64,000 nucleotides of DNA from Maribacter litopenaei (GTDB lineage Bacteria; Bacteroidota; Bacteroidia; Flavobacteriales; Flavobacteriaceae): the NCBI RefSeq assembly GCF_025244665.1, contig NZ_CP104205.1, positions 2,787,001 through 2,851,000 of the forward strand. Reading direction: 5' to 3'. The notes beneath the pieces were generated by a model, which was not told where the DNA came from, made no database searches, and was given only the letters and a program-made list of their open reading frames with translations. Each line of letters starts with the position of its first letter. Position 1 is the stretch's first letter. The position numbers and the translations under genes are program-made. Positions 46,084 to 54,922 of the stretch are shown here, in pieces.

Positions 46084-47780
46084 ATGAAAAAGAGATTAAT
46101 TTATTTAACATTGATTACGGGCATGCTCATAGCGGCTTGTAGTGAAGACTTTACCGATAAACCGGCCATTGGTGCACTTTCGGATGACGCGCTTCAAAAC
46201 GCCACAGGTGTCGATTTGAAATTAGTGGCCGCCTATTCCGTATTGGATGGTGAGCGAATCAATAGACAAGGAGAAGGTGTCGCGGCCGGTGGTGATAACT
46301 GGTGGACCGATGTCGCCTCTGATGATGCGCATAGAGGAAGTACCGATGCCGATAATACAGCCCTATTTCAAATAGAAGTACTGAACTGGGAAACAGGTAA
46401 CAATTGGTTTTTGGGAAGATGGAGCGCCCTTTTTGGGGGTGTTAACCGCTGTAATGCGGTATTAGACCTGATCAATCAAATAGAGGACGGGGATTTTTCT
46501 ACACAGTTTGGGGAAGCATCCTTTCTACGGGGCTACTATAACTTCGAACTCCAAAAATTCGGGGAAATGTTCCCTTTATTTCTGTGGAGAATTTAGTGAA
46601 TCAAGAGTTCAACCAACCCAATCCTGGCCCAATTTGGGCAGAAATTGAGGCCGATTTTGAGGCAGCTATTGCCAACCTAGGTCCTGATACGGGAATAGGA
46701 AGAGCAAATATTTGGGTGGCCAAAGCATTTTTAGGGAAGGCATATCTCTATCAAGGCAAATGGGATCAAGCATTTACCGTATTGAACGATGTGGTACTCA
46801 ATAGTCCGTATAGTTTAAATGCCGAATTTGTGGATAATTTCAACTATGCTGGGGAGAACGGCCCTGAATCCATGTTTGCCATTCAGTTTTCTGCGGATGA
46901 TGGTAGGTCCTTTAATGGGAACGGTGCCGGTACATTAAACTTCCCAGGGGGTGACCTTTGCAAACTTGTTGCGGTTTTTATCAACCGACTCAGGATTTGG
47001 TTAATGCCTATCAGACGGAAGGTGGATTGCCACTTTTGGACACGTATGCCGATACAGACGTAAAAAGTGATTACGGTATCAATAGTTCCGAGCCATTTAC
47101 CATTCACGATGGGCCTGTGGACCCGAGATTGGATTATACTGTCGGTAGAAGAGGTATAGACTACAATGGTTTCGGACTTAATCCAGGTAAGGAATGGATC
47201 AGAGCTACATTTGCGGACGTTTCCGGGCCTTACCTACCAAAGAAAAATATGTATCAGGCCGATGAAGTAGATGCCCAGCGTGGTACTGGAGGTTGGGGAT
47301 CCGACTGGTCTCGGAATCAATTACAATGTGCTACGATATGCGGATGTGCTATTAATGGCCGCTGAAGCCGCTGTTGAAAAATCGACACCTGATTTGGGAA
47401 CTGCATTGGAGTATGTAAACATGATAAGGAATAGGGCCAAAAATACCACCTATGTTCAAAATGTAGATGGCACGGGATCTGCTGCTAACTATGAGATTGA
47501 GCTTTACACCTCATTTCCTAGCCAAGATTTTGCCAGGAAAGCCGTTCGCTTTGAAAGACGTTTGGAGATGGGAATGGAAGGACATCGTTTATTTGATTTG
47601 AGAAGATGGGGAATAGCCCAATCCGTTATCAACACATATATTCAAAATGAGGCGGAGGATATTTACCTGTCCGATTATGGTCGGTATGGAACCTACCAGG
47701 AAAAACATGATTTGTTTCCTATACCCATTAATGCCATTGACCAGAGTGGCGGGGTTTTAACTCAGAATCCTGGATACTAA
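46084..47780 (+). CDS. SusD/RagB-family nutrient-binding lipoprotein (three frameshifts)
   Basis: Frames broken near 46575, 46965 and 47300 give about 565 residues. The lipobox is IAAC (Cys19). SusD landmarks are the N-terminal TPR-like region (NCNAVLDLINQ-type text, EASFLRGYYNFELQKFGE), AKAFLGKAYLYQGKW, INYNVLRYADVLLMAAEA and the C-terminal RFERRLEMGMEGHRLFDLRRWG and LFPIPINAID. The protein sits on the cell surface as the lid of the SusC barrel and captures glycan. It ends the operon and is followed by a terminator. Confidence 0.92.
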
Positions 47781-47804
47781 AACCATTTGAGATTAGCTAA
47801 GAAA

Positions 47805-47835
47805 GAGGGCATTTGTGGATGCCCTCTTTTTTTTT
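47805..47835 (+). terminator. Intrinsic terminator after susD
   Basis: Perfect 8-bp stem GAGGGCAT / ATGCCCTC with loop TTGTGG and a run of nine T. It closes the esterase-SusC-SusD operon. Confidence 0.92.
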
Positions 47836-47986
47836 GTAAAATTTTCACAGAAAACCTTCGGTACCTATTTTTGGCACAACGAAGATTTTTTTTTCAAAAG
47901 CATTGCACAAATGGTGTCCTTTTCCAAGGAGATTCGTTCCTCATTTCTTAAAATTCCATTGTAAGGGAAAATAATAGCGGGCTCAT

Positions 47987-49348
47987 TTAGATTTGGTCAT
48001 TGTCCTTTGTGAGGATTTGAACATACTTAGGCAGCATAGATCCTACATAATAGGGTACATTCATTAATATAAACTTAGTCCCTTTGTCGGTTACCGCTTC
48101 TTCTATTTTAAACTTACCCGCATACATTCTGATGGCATAACGATGGGGTGCCCGATCCATGAATTGATGCAGGGATTTCAGGGAGCCTGTAGGCCCCGAT
48201 TTGATTTCAACGGGTATGACCATATACTTATAGGAAAAGACCAGGTCCACTTCCGAGGACGCCTGGCTTTTCTCCCGTACCCAAAAATGGGGTTTATGAT
48301 ACTGAATCGTTTGCAAGGAAATCAGTTCCTGGGTAATCATGTGGGGGATGATACCTCCCCTTGTGGCATCGTTTAAATCCGACAGGCCCAATAATTGGCC
48401 TTGAATGTTCAGGGCATGATTGACAAGTCCTGTATCCAAGAACTGGAGCCTTGGGGATTTTCGGAGGTTGGGTTTTATGGGTGGTGTCAAGTCTGTGGTA
48501 GGGTATATCAATTGGATGATCTTGGCCGCATCTAGATTTCGTAGGGCCTCCCCTACCTCTCGGGAACGATAATTGGAATTCCCAAAGTTTTGGAATTTTA
48601 TGCGTTGGTCGAGATACATGGGTGCCGTATCCATGATATGTCTTACGACCTTTCGTTCCGTGGCGTTCGAAGTATATTTTTCCACATCTTCCTTATAGGT
48701 TCCCCAAATACTTTCATAGGTACGCGGTAATTGTGACAAGGTTTCCCCATCGATGGTGCGTTGAATGATTTCGGGCATGCCTCCAAGAATGGCATACCGA
48801 TGAAAAAGTTGTAAAAGGGTGTCATGGGCAATGGGGGAAACGGGAGCCGTTTCCAATTGCATAAACCCAGTATAGTGACCAATGGCCTGTAAATACTCCG
48901 AAAAATTCAGCGGAAACAGGTATAGGTATTCGATACGTCCCACGGGAAAACTTTCCACCTCCTGAATAGCAAATTCCAACAAAGATCCAGCAGCGATGAC
49001 ATGCAAATCGGGTATTTCTTCATAGAAATAGCGTAATAACTGGATGGCCTTGGGTTCCTCTTGGATTTCATCGATGAAGAGTAGGATGTCCTGGCCTTCC
49101 TTGGGTATTATATTATGGGCCGGATAAAGGGCCTCCATGATGGTAGACACCTCCCCGAATTGGGTAAAAAAGGTCTTATCCCTTGATTTTTCCAGGTTGA
49201 GGGAAATAAGGACATCGAAGGATTTCCCAAATTCCTGTACAAGGGTCGTTTTTCCCACCTGGCGGGCTCCCCGAAGAACCAAGGGCTTGCGGTTTTTGCG
49301 GGTTTTCCAGTCCTCTAGGGACTTCATTGCATGTCTATAGAAGGCCAT
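47987..49348 (-). CDS. AAA-type ATPase with DUF4143 (archaeal-ATPase-like) domain
   Basis: An intact 453-residue protein. Walker A GARQVGKTT is at 27-35 and Walker B LLFIDEIQ at 89-96, followed by AAGSLLEFA (sensor region), FSEYLQAIG, and a C-terminal DUF4143 region with a PD-(D/E)xK-like end (SEVDLVFSYKYMVIPVEIKSG). Such proteins are common, often horizontally transferred, and without a firm role. It lies alone between the SusCD operon and the mobility genes and may be cargo. Base composition is a little richer in G/C than the sugar locus. Confidence 0.88.
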   Translation of the reverse strand: MAFYRHAMKSLEDWKTRKNRKPLVLRGARQVGKTTLVQEFGKSFDVLISLNLEKSRDKTFFTQFGEVSTIMEALYPAHNIIPKEGQDILLFIDEIQEEPKAIQLLRYFYEEIPDLHVIAAGSLLEFAIQEVESFPVGRIEYLYLFPLNFSEYLQAIGHYTGFMQLETAPVSPIAHDTLLQLFHRYAILGGMPEIIQRTIDGETLSQLPRTYESIWGTYKEDVEKYTSNATERKVVRHIMDTAPMYLDQRIKFQNFGNSNYRSREVGEALRNLDAAKIIQLIYPTTDLTPPIKPNLRKSPRLQFLDTGLVNHALNIQGQLLGLSDLNDATRGGIIPHMITQELISLQTIQYHKPHFWVREKSQASSEVDLVFSYKYMVIPVEIKSGPTGSLKSLHQFMDRAPHRYAIRMYAGKFKIEEAVTDKGTKFILMNVPYYVGSMLPKYVQILTKDNDQI

Positions 49349-49452
49349 GTATTGGTTTTTGTAACAGAATAAAGGTAGTTATAAATAGCATTTGTAACAA
49401 AATAAAGGGTGTTTTTATAATTTCTTGTATAGAAATAAGGGGTGTTTAATCA

Positions 49453-49476
49453 CAAAAGCCCCAAGGACTTGGGGCT
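49453..49476 (-). terminator. Terminator-like hairpin downstream of the RadC-like gene
   Basis: A 9-bp stem AGCCCCAAG / CTTGGGGCT with a two-base loop is followed on the minus strand by TTTTG. The T run is short. Confidence 0.55.
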
Positions 49477-49516
49477 ATACTCTAGAAAAGGATTGAAAAG
49501 AAGCTATTAACTATAC

Positions 49517-49969
49517 TTATAGGATACCGTTATCCGCAAAGCTGAAATAGTCTTCTTCCAAGGGGGAGAGAATAATATGATCGAGTACCCGAATATCGAA
49601 AAACTCGGCCGCCTTTTTTATTTTTTGGGTAATCTGTTTATCGGCTTCACTGGGGCGCAGGGTACCGCTGGGGTGGTTATGGGCCAATATCATGGCCACG
49701 GATAAGGATTTAAGGGTCACCGCGAAAAGGATCCGTATATCTACAACCGTACCGGAGATACCCCCTCGGGAGAGTTCAAAGATACCGTTGACCTTATTAT
49801 TGTTGTTGAGTAGGAGTACTTTAAAGGATTCGTGTAGGCCGATGGCATCCTTGTTCCAAGAATGATAAAGGAGGTCGGCCACCGATTTGGAATCTACAAG
49901 GGGCTTTTGGGATTGAAAAAGGGCTTGGTTGTGATAGCTAACCTGAATTTCGCTGACGACTGTTTGCAT
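49517..49969 (-). CDS. RadC-like JAB/MPN domain protein of mobile elements
   Basis: From ATG at 49967-49969 the protein has 150 residues with the JAMM metal-binding set: Glu47, His97 and His99 in ILAHNHPSG, and Asp110 (SEAD). This is the RadC family often found in integrated elements of Bacteroidota next to mobilisation genes; the role is unknown, and a DNA-repair function is not supported by experiment. A longer in-frame extension upstream is Arg/Gly-rich and unlikely to be translated. Confidence 0.88.
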   Translation of the reverse strand: MQTVVSEIQVSYHNQALFQSQKPLVDSKSVADLLYHSWNKDAIGLHESFKVLLLNNNNKVNGIFELSRGGISGTVVDIRILFAVTLKSLSVAMILAHNHPSGTLRPSEADKQITQKIKKAAEFFDIRVLDHIILSPLEEDYFSFADNGIL

Positions 49970-50103
49970 GAGGTATATCCTTTGATTTACATAGGCAACC
50001 CCTTGGTTTTTAGGGCATTTCCTATACTTCAAGATACGACCGAACCCTTGGAAAACCGACCAAAAACCCCTCAAACCCCACCCCCGTCTTTCTTTCCCTT
50101 TCC

Positions 50104-50128
50104 ACAAAAAAAGGCCCCATAGGGCCTT
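50104..50128 (-). terminator. Intrinsic terminator downstream of the M23 peptidase gene
   Basis: Stem AAGGCCC / GGGCCTT with a four-base loop, followed on the minus strand by a run of T. It separates the M23 peptidase gene from the RadC-like gene. Confidence 0.75.
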
Positions 50129-50276
50129 GCGTTAGGGATAGCAGCAACATCGCCTTGGTAGGCCGGACTCCCCGTTTAAAACCGATATCCTGCAGTACCC
50201 TATCCCCTCTCTTGGACGGCCCAACCGGCGATACCGTGTATAGCCCGGCCAACGCCTATATAACTTCTTTACCCAT

Positions 50277-51053
50277 TCAAGGAATTTCCGATACATTTTC
50301 TATTCGGCCTAGCAACCACTTTCGGAGTATGCTACGTTTACGTCCAAAAGACTTTTGAGGGTCGATAGGTTTCCCATGGCGGATCAGTTCGTAGTGCAGG
50401 TGAAAACCCGTAACGTTTCCTGAATTTCCAACGCTGGCGATTACCTGGCCCTGTTCGATTCGGTCACCGACCTCAACAAATGATGCTTCCGGATGGGCGT
50501 ATAAGGTTTCAAATCCATCGGAATGGCCAAGGACAATGACCCGTCCATACCCTTCCTGAACGTCCACTACTTTTACCTGGCCACTTGCCGTGGCATGGAC
50601 AGAAGTTCCTTTAGGCGCCGCCAAATCATAGCCCTTATGGTTTTTATACCTTCCTGAAATAGGATGTGTACGCATACCATAGGCACTTGAAATCCGGAAC
50701 GTCTGTATCCGTAGTGGAGTAATGGAGGGTATTCGTGACGCATGCCGTAGCACCTCATTACATCTTTCGAAATCTGTAATAAGATTTGAACCTTCATAAC
50801 CTTCAAAGGTCTTCTTTGGCTCTCCATAAAAATCTACCGAATGGACATTTTGTTCCGACAGTTCCTTTGTATCTACACCAAGGAGGGATACTGCTTTTCC
50901 TATGGATCGGGTATCTCTCGTACGGGTACTTCCAAGTGTAGGCCCTTCCTTCGTTGCTTTGGGGCTATACAGCACCACACATAGCAATAGCCCCGCTAGA
51001 TACATCCAATAGCTAATTGTCTTTTGTGGATAGCCACTAGCTTGTCCCCGCAT
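50277..51053 (-). CDS. M23 family (LytM-type) metallopeptidase, membrane anchored
   Basis: About 258 residues from ATG at 51051-51053; a TTG nine codons upstream is also in frame. An N-terminal membrane segment (SYWMYLAGLLLCVVLYS) is followed by a linker and a C-terminal M23 domain: GMRTHPISGRYKNHKGYD (zinc-ligand His and Asp), ASGQVKVVDVQEGYGRVIVLGHSDGFETLYAH, IEQGQVIASVGNSG and HLHYELIRHGKPIDP (the HxH pair). It probably cuts peptidoglycan outside the membrane, in keeping with wall-opening enzymes of conjugation systems. It is divergent from the DUF3991-like gene. Confidence 0.9.
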   Translation of the reverse strand: MRGQASGYPQKTISYWMYLAGLLLCVVLYSPKATKEGPTLGSTRTRDTRSIGKAVSLLGVDTKELSEQNVHSVDFYGEPKKTFEGYEGSNLITDFERCNEVLRHASRIPSITPLRIQTFRISSAYGMRTHPISGRYKNHKGYDLAAPKGTSVHATASGQVKVVDVQEGYGRVIVLGHSDGFETLYAHPEASFVEVGDRIEQGQVIASVGNSGNVTGFHLHYELIRHGKPIDPQKSFGRKRSILRKWLLGRIENVSEIP

Positions 51054-51143
51054 CACTTTTTTAAGGAAAGACTTTGTCAATTCAAATATTTTATTAGTTT
51101 TGTTATAATTATTTACAATAATAATATTTATTTACAAATAAAA

Positions 51144-52367
51144 ATGAATACAAATAGGGTACATTCAAATTTACATTTGCACCTTCCACGACTGCTTCGT
51201 TACTTCGGAGGCACTTGCTTAAAACAGCAAGATAGCTATGCCCTGTATCGATTTCAGGGAAGCCATGTAGTCATGATTCATACCGAGGAAGGCTATCGGT
51301 ATTACGAAGTACAAAGCCCTGAAAAGAAGTTGGAAGCCTTTGATTTGGTTGTTTCTTATATGGCCAAAATGGAAACCAATCCTCGCATACCTATTTGGGA
51401 TAAGGTTTTCGAATTTTATAACAACCTTTCGAAAGACTCCGACCTTGTACTTATCGAAAAGTATGAACCAGCATTCAAAACGGTCAAAAAGGATTTCAAT
51501 CATTTCCATACCTATTTGTCCGGATCTGCGGCAATGGAACATCCTTTGTACACGTCCGTGGCAGGGGATTCAGTTTTCGAAAAACGTTTTGGGCAAGGCC
51601 CGGACAAACGGATTTTGTTCCCTTTGTATAATATACAAAACGAAGTATGCGGGTATTTTGAGGATGACTTGGAAGACATTCGTCCCTATGGGGAATCTGC
51701 CATGGAACACGGTTTATGGTATTCCCAAATCCCCGAAAAAATCGAGGCCCTTTTTGTTTTCTCGAATCCTAAGGAGGCTATGGCCTTTCATCAAAGATTC
51801 CAATTGAAAAACGCCGTATATCCGGCCTTAGGAAGTATCAATCATACGACTACCCGCATTTTATTCCAAATCCATCGACTGACCAAAATGAAAAAGATAA
51901 TGCTCTCTTTTACAGGCGACAGTAAAATTGCAGGGTTTGTTCGGGATTTGCATTTTATATCCTTCATGGAGGAAGAATTTAGATTGCGTGTTGCCGATGG
52001 AGGCATTCAAATTGAATGCAAGCAAAAAGACCCGAAGGCCTTTGCCCGATTCTACACGCACTGTAGGGATTACAATGAGGGATTGCGAAAGCACTTTTTA
52101 AAACACCGATCCATTTTGGACCAGCACTTGGTGAACGCCTATAGTTTGGTCTTGTCCCAGGACGGGGAGCAAATAAATTTAAGGGTTCCTTTGGAAATCA
52201 ATGCGCTACAATTGATGGTTTGGAGCTATTACAAAATCTTTCTACATACGACCTTGGACATACTCAAGCCAAAAAAAGTCGATTGGAATTTGGAATGGGA
52301 GGAAATCCCTTCCCTACAAAACGAAGGAAAGGAGGTGCAAGTGGAAGAGTATCGTATCGCACAATAA
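51144..52367 (+). CDS. DUF3991/Toprim-like mobilisation protein, degenerate copy
   Basis: A 407-residue protein from ATG at 51144, not firmly recognised. The layout resembles the DUF3991-Toprim protein 1 kb downstream: an N-terminal part (LPRLLRYFGGTCLKQQDSYALYRFQG), a middle block (HPLYTSVAGDSVFEKRFG, ILFPLYNIQNEVCGYFEDDLEDI) and a Toprim-like stretch (IEALFVFSNPKEAMAFHQRFQ, KKIMLSFTGDSKIAGFVRDLHF). The acidic residues of a working Toprim centre (Glu and DxD) are replaced by Ser/Asn-Pro and TGDS, so it may have lost catalysis. It probably serves DNA processing or replication of the element. The frame is intact. Confidence 0.6.
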   Translation: MNTNRVHSNLHLHLPRLLRYFGGTCLKQQDSYALYRFQGSHVVMIHTEEGYRYYEVQSPEKKLEAFDLVVSYMAKMETNPRIPIWDKVFEFYNNLSKDSDLVLIEKYEPAFKTVKKDFNHFHTYLSGSAAMEHPLYTSVAGDSVFEKRFGQGPDKRILFPLYNIQNEVCGYFEDDLEDIRPYGESAMEHGLWYSQIPEKIEALFVFSNPKEAMAFHQRFQLKNAVYPALGSINHTTTRILFQIHRLTKMKKIMLSFTGDSKIAGFVRDLHFISFMEEEFRLRVADGGIQIECKQKDPKAFARFYTHCRDYNEGLRKHFLKHRSILDQHLVNAYSLVLSQDGEQINLRVPLEINALQLMVWSYYKIFLHTTLDILKPKKVDWNLEWEEIPSLQNEGKEVQVEEYRIAQ

Positions 52368-52372
52368 AAGAA

Positions 52373-52395
52373 AAAGGGCGCTCCCGCCCTTTTTC
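52373..52395 (+). terminator. Intrinsic terminator
   Basis: Stem AAAGGGCG / CGCCCTTT with loop CTCC and a T run, just after the DUF3991/Toprim-like gene. Confidence 0.85.
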
Positions 52396-52487
52396 CATCA
52401 TATTCCTTAACGAGTGAACAACTCACATTCATTCGTTATTCAAAAGTAACCATAATCATATTCTTTAACAATTTAAATTACTCACAC

Positions 52488-53315
52488 ATGGAAACACGGA
52501 TTGAAAAAGTGTTCGTTAAGATGAACCAAGTATGGCTAAAAGGGGAAGCCATTCCCGCCACAGAAAACACGTATAAGGTACGGGTACCCAATTATCCCGA
52601 CTTTACCATTGAAAAGGACAGTGAATTTTTGGAACACCAAAAATTTCCAGCACAACGTTTTGCCATAGGCGATGCCAAAGAGCGGTTGGAAGGAGCCTAT
52701 ATTAGTTTTGGCAAGCTTCCGGACAACATACAGGATGCCATTATCAAAGGAGAGGAATACTTACACAGTAGTTCCTATATCGCTGACGGATCACTAAAGC
52801 ATCAAGTAAAAATGGTCGAGATGGTCTATCAGCAGAATACAGGCTCCAAACTGGATGTACAGATTAAACGGAACGAACCCGTTCCTCCTGAAGAGGCCAA
52901 GGCCTATAACTATCAGTTTACAAAGGAGGAGTTTAATCAGATGAAGGAACAAGGAAAGGTAATCTCCTTTACCGGAACTTCAACGAATGGCGAGCAATTT
53001 ACCAAACTGGCCTATTACGAGCCCCGCTTGAACGACATCCGTACAAAGTCCGCCCTTTCCGAAAAGACCTATTTTTATGGGCAGCCCCTTACCAAGGAAC
53101 AGGCGGATGCCTTGAACAAGGGCAAGGAGACGGAGATTACCATACCCACAAAGCGCGGGGAGAAAACCTATTTGGTGAGCTGGAGTCCCAAGGCCGAGCG
53201 TTTTATCACTAAATCTGTAGAGCAATCGAAGCTCAACAATATGGAAGTGACTGCAGAGACTGTGCAGCCCGATGTAAAAAAAAAGCGTACTAGGGGCCAA
53301 ACCGTAAGATTATAG
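52488..53315 (+). CDS. DUF3945 domain mobile-element protein
   Basis: An intact 275-residue protein with no signal peptide. The recognisable part is the repeated DUF3945-type motif (FYGQPLTKEQADALNKGKETEI, and earlier YNYQFTKEEFNQMKEQGKVISF), seen in proteins encoded by Bacteroidota conjugative elements next to topoisomerase or mobilisation genes. The C-terminus is basic (VKKKRTRGQTV). Function is unknown; DNA binding or a partner role in element replication is plausible. Confidence 0.7.
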   Translation: METRIEKVFVKMNQVWLKGEAIPATENTYKVRVPNYPDFTIEKDSEFLEHQKFPAQRFAIGDAKERLEGAYISFGKLPDNIQDAIIKGEEYLHSSSYIADGSLKHQVKMVEMVYQQNTGSKLDVQIKRNEPVPPEEAKAYNYQFTKEEFNQMKEQGKVISFTGTSTNGEQFTKLAYYEPRLNDIRTKSALSEKTYFYGQPLTKEQADALNKGKETEITIPTKRGEKTYLVSWSPKAERFITKSVEQSKLNNMEVTAETVQPDVKKKRTRGQTVRL

Positions 53316-53364
53316 TTCCATCCCATGTAACAGGGTAGGTCCTTTTGACCTGCCCTTTTATCTT

Positions 53365-54907
53365 ATGAATGTCCTACCCCCATATGCGGAACATATTGAC
53401 TATTACAAGGACTGTATCGCCCACATCAACTCAGTCATCGATTTTCCCGGATATCTACAACGAAACGGCTATCAATTGATCGCCAAAAGTGCAGGATCTA
53501 TGGAGTTCAAAAAAGATGATGAACGTCTCGGTGTTGAACACCCAAAGAAATCCCATGAGCTATTTCAACCGTCATGACTCCGTGGATAAAGGACGCTTTT
53601 TCTCCTATCTTCGGAAACGTTCCGAAACCTTCTATAAGGCCATTTCTCCGGGCATGGACCTCAGCGGGGAATACTTGCACCTACCGCCTGCAACCCAGCC
53701 CAAGACACTCCCTAAGACCAAAACAACGGATTTATCGGATCGGTACCGTATGGTGCCTTTGAAAAACGCCGAATATCTCACAAAGGACTGATGTATTTCC
53801 GAGGCCACACTTCGGACCCGGTATTTAAAGACCGCATTTTTAATGCCTTGTACGAGTTGAAACGGGGTGGCACCATTGCCAACATGGCCTTCCCTAAACT
53901 CGATGAATTCGGTACCATTCAGAACTATGTCCTTTACAATAGACCTTATACCGCCAAACCCAATAAACCTCCTCAAAAGTTTCAGGTGGTTTTGAATTCC
54001 AAGACCATTACCTCTTTCATTCCCAAATTCCAAAGGAAAAAACAATACATATCGTTTTTGGGGAAAGTGCCATCGACCTGTTGTCCTATCATGAATTATA
54101 TGGTACCCACGGAATTGGTACATCAGTTTTGGAGGACAGGTATATCCAAAAAAGATACACTTTTTTATAAAATTATTGGACGGGCAACAACACCGAAAAT
54201 CCATGCAACTGGTTTCGATCATGAATCATGACCTCCAAGGGGCCCGCTTCGACTTGGATATCTTTTCAAGTCTAATCAACCATGGCGAGAATAAGGTTCA
54301 TATTGAAAACACCTATGAAAAGCACAGATGGACCGTCCATATCCGATATACACATATGGAACTTACCCATCAACAAAGCCATTTTGGAGCAGTAACAAAA
54401 GCCTTAAAAGCCCATGAGATGTCCGATGTCTGCATCCAATTAAAAGACAGCCTTCTAATCACCCTGGAAGTTATAGACCCAAGGACGAATACCCTACCAC
54501 CGAATCGGCTGGAACTCCTACGATTATTGACCCTGACATTGACTACATTATATCTAAAGATTCCCGTCAACATTCATAAATCGCAGCATAAGGATTGGAA
54601 CGAAGACCTGAAGCATACCAAACAACCGGGATACGAATTAGTCCCATGGAACCGAGATAGCCAGTTGAAGACTGGTGATCGGGTGTATTTGAAAATGACT
54701 ACGGGTCCCGAAGGCACTACCCGCCCAGGCACCGTAATCAAAGTCATGGAAAAAGGGGTGCTATGTGATTTTGGATTAAAGACACCGTACGCCATTCCCT
54801 TTGTTCAGATTCGGGCCCTAGAACGGCCCATACCTAAAGAACAAACGTCACTTTCCAAGGCCGTGGGAAAAACGTCCAAGAGAAACGCTCCAAACCTAGG
54901 CCTATAA
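53365..54907 (+). CDS. DUF3991/Toprim domain mobilisation or primase-like protein (three frameshifts)
   Basis: Four overlapping frames (breaks near 53520, 53790-53970 and 54020) join into about 514 residues. The N-terminal DUF3991-like part reads INSVIDFPGYLQRNGYQLIAKS and FFSYLRKRSETFY. The Toprim-like part, seen only after following the frame shift at about 54015, reads IHIVFGESAIDLLSYHELYGTHG (Glu of Toprim) and MNHDLQGARFDLDIFSSLI. The C-terminus adds a beta-rich region (LKTGDRVYLKMTTGPEGTTRPGTVIKV). Such proteins are thought to act in primer synthesis or DNA processing of conjugative elements. It is followed 15 bases later by the coupling protein gene. Confidence 0.7.
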
Positions 54908-54922
54908 CAAAAAACAGATCTC

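Noticed and set aside
50155..50358. Small plus-strand frame between the RadC-like and M23 genes
   Set aside because: It overlaps the end of the M23 gene in antisense and lacks a credible start context.
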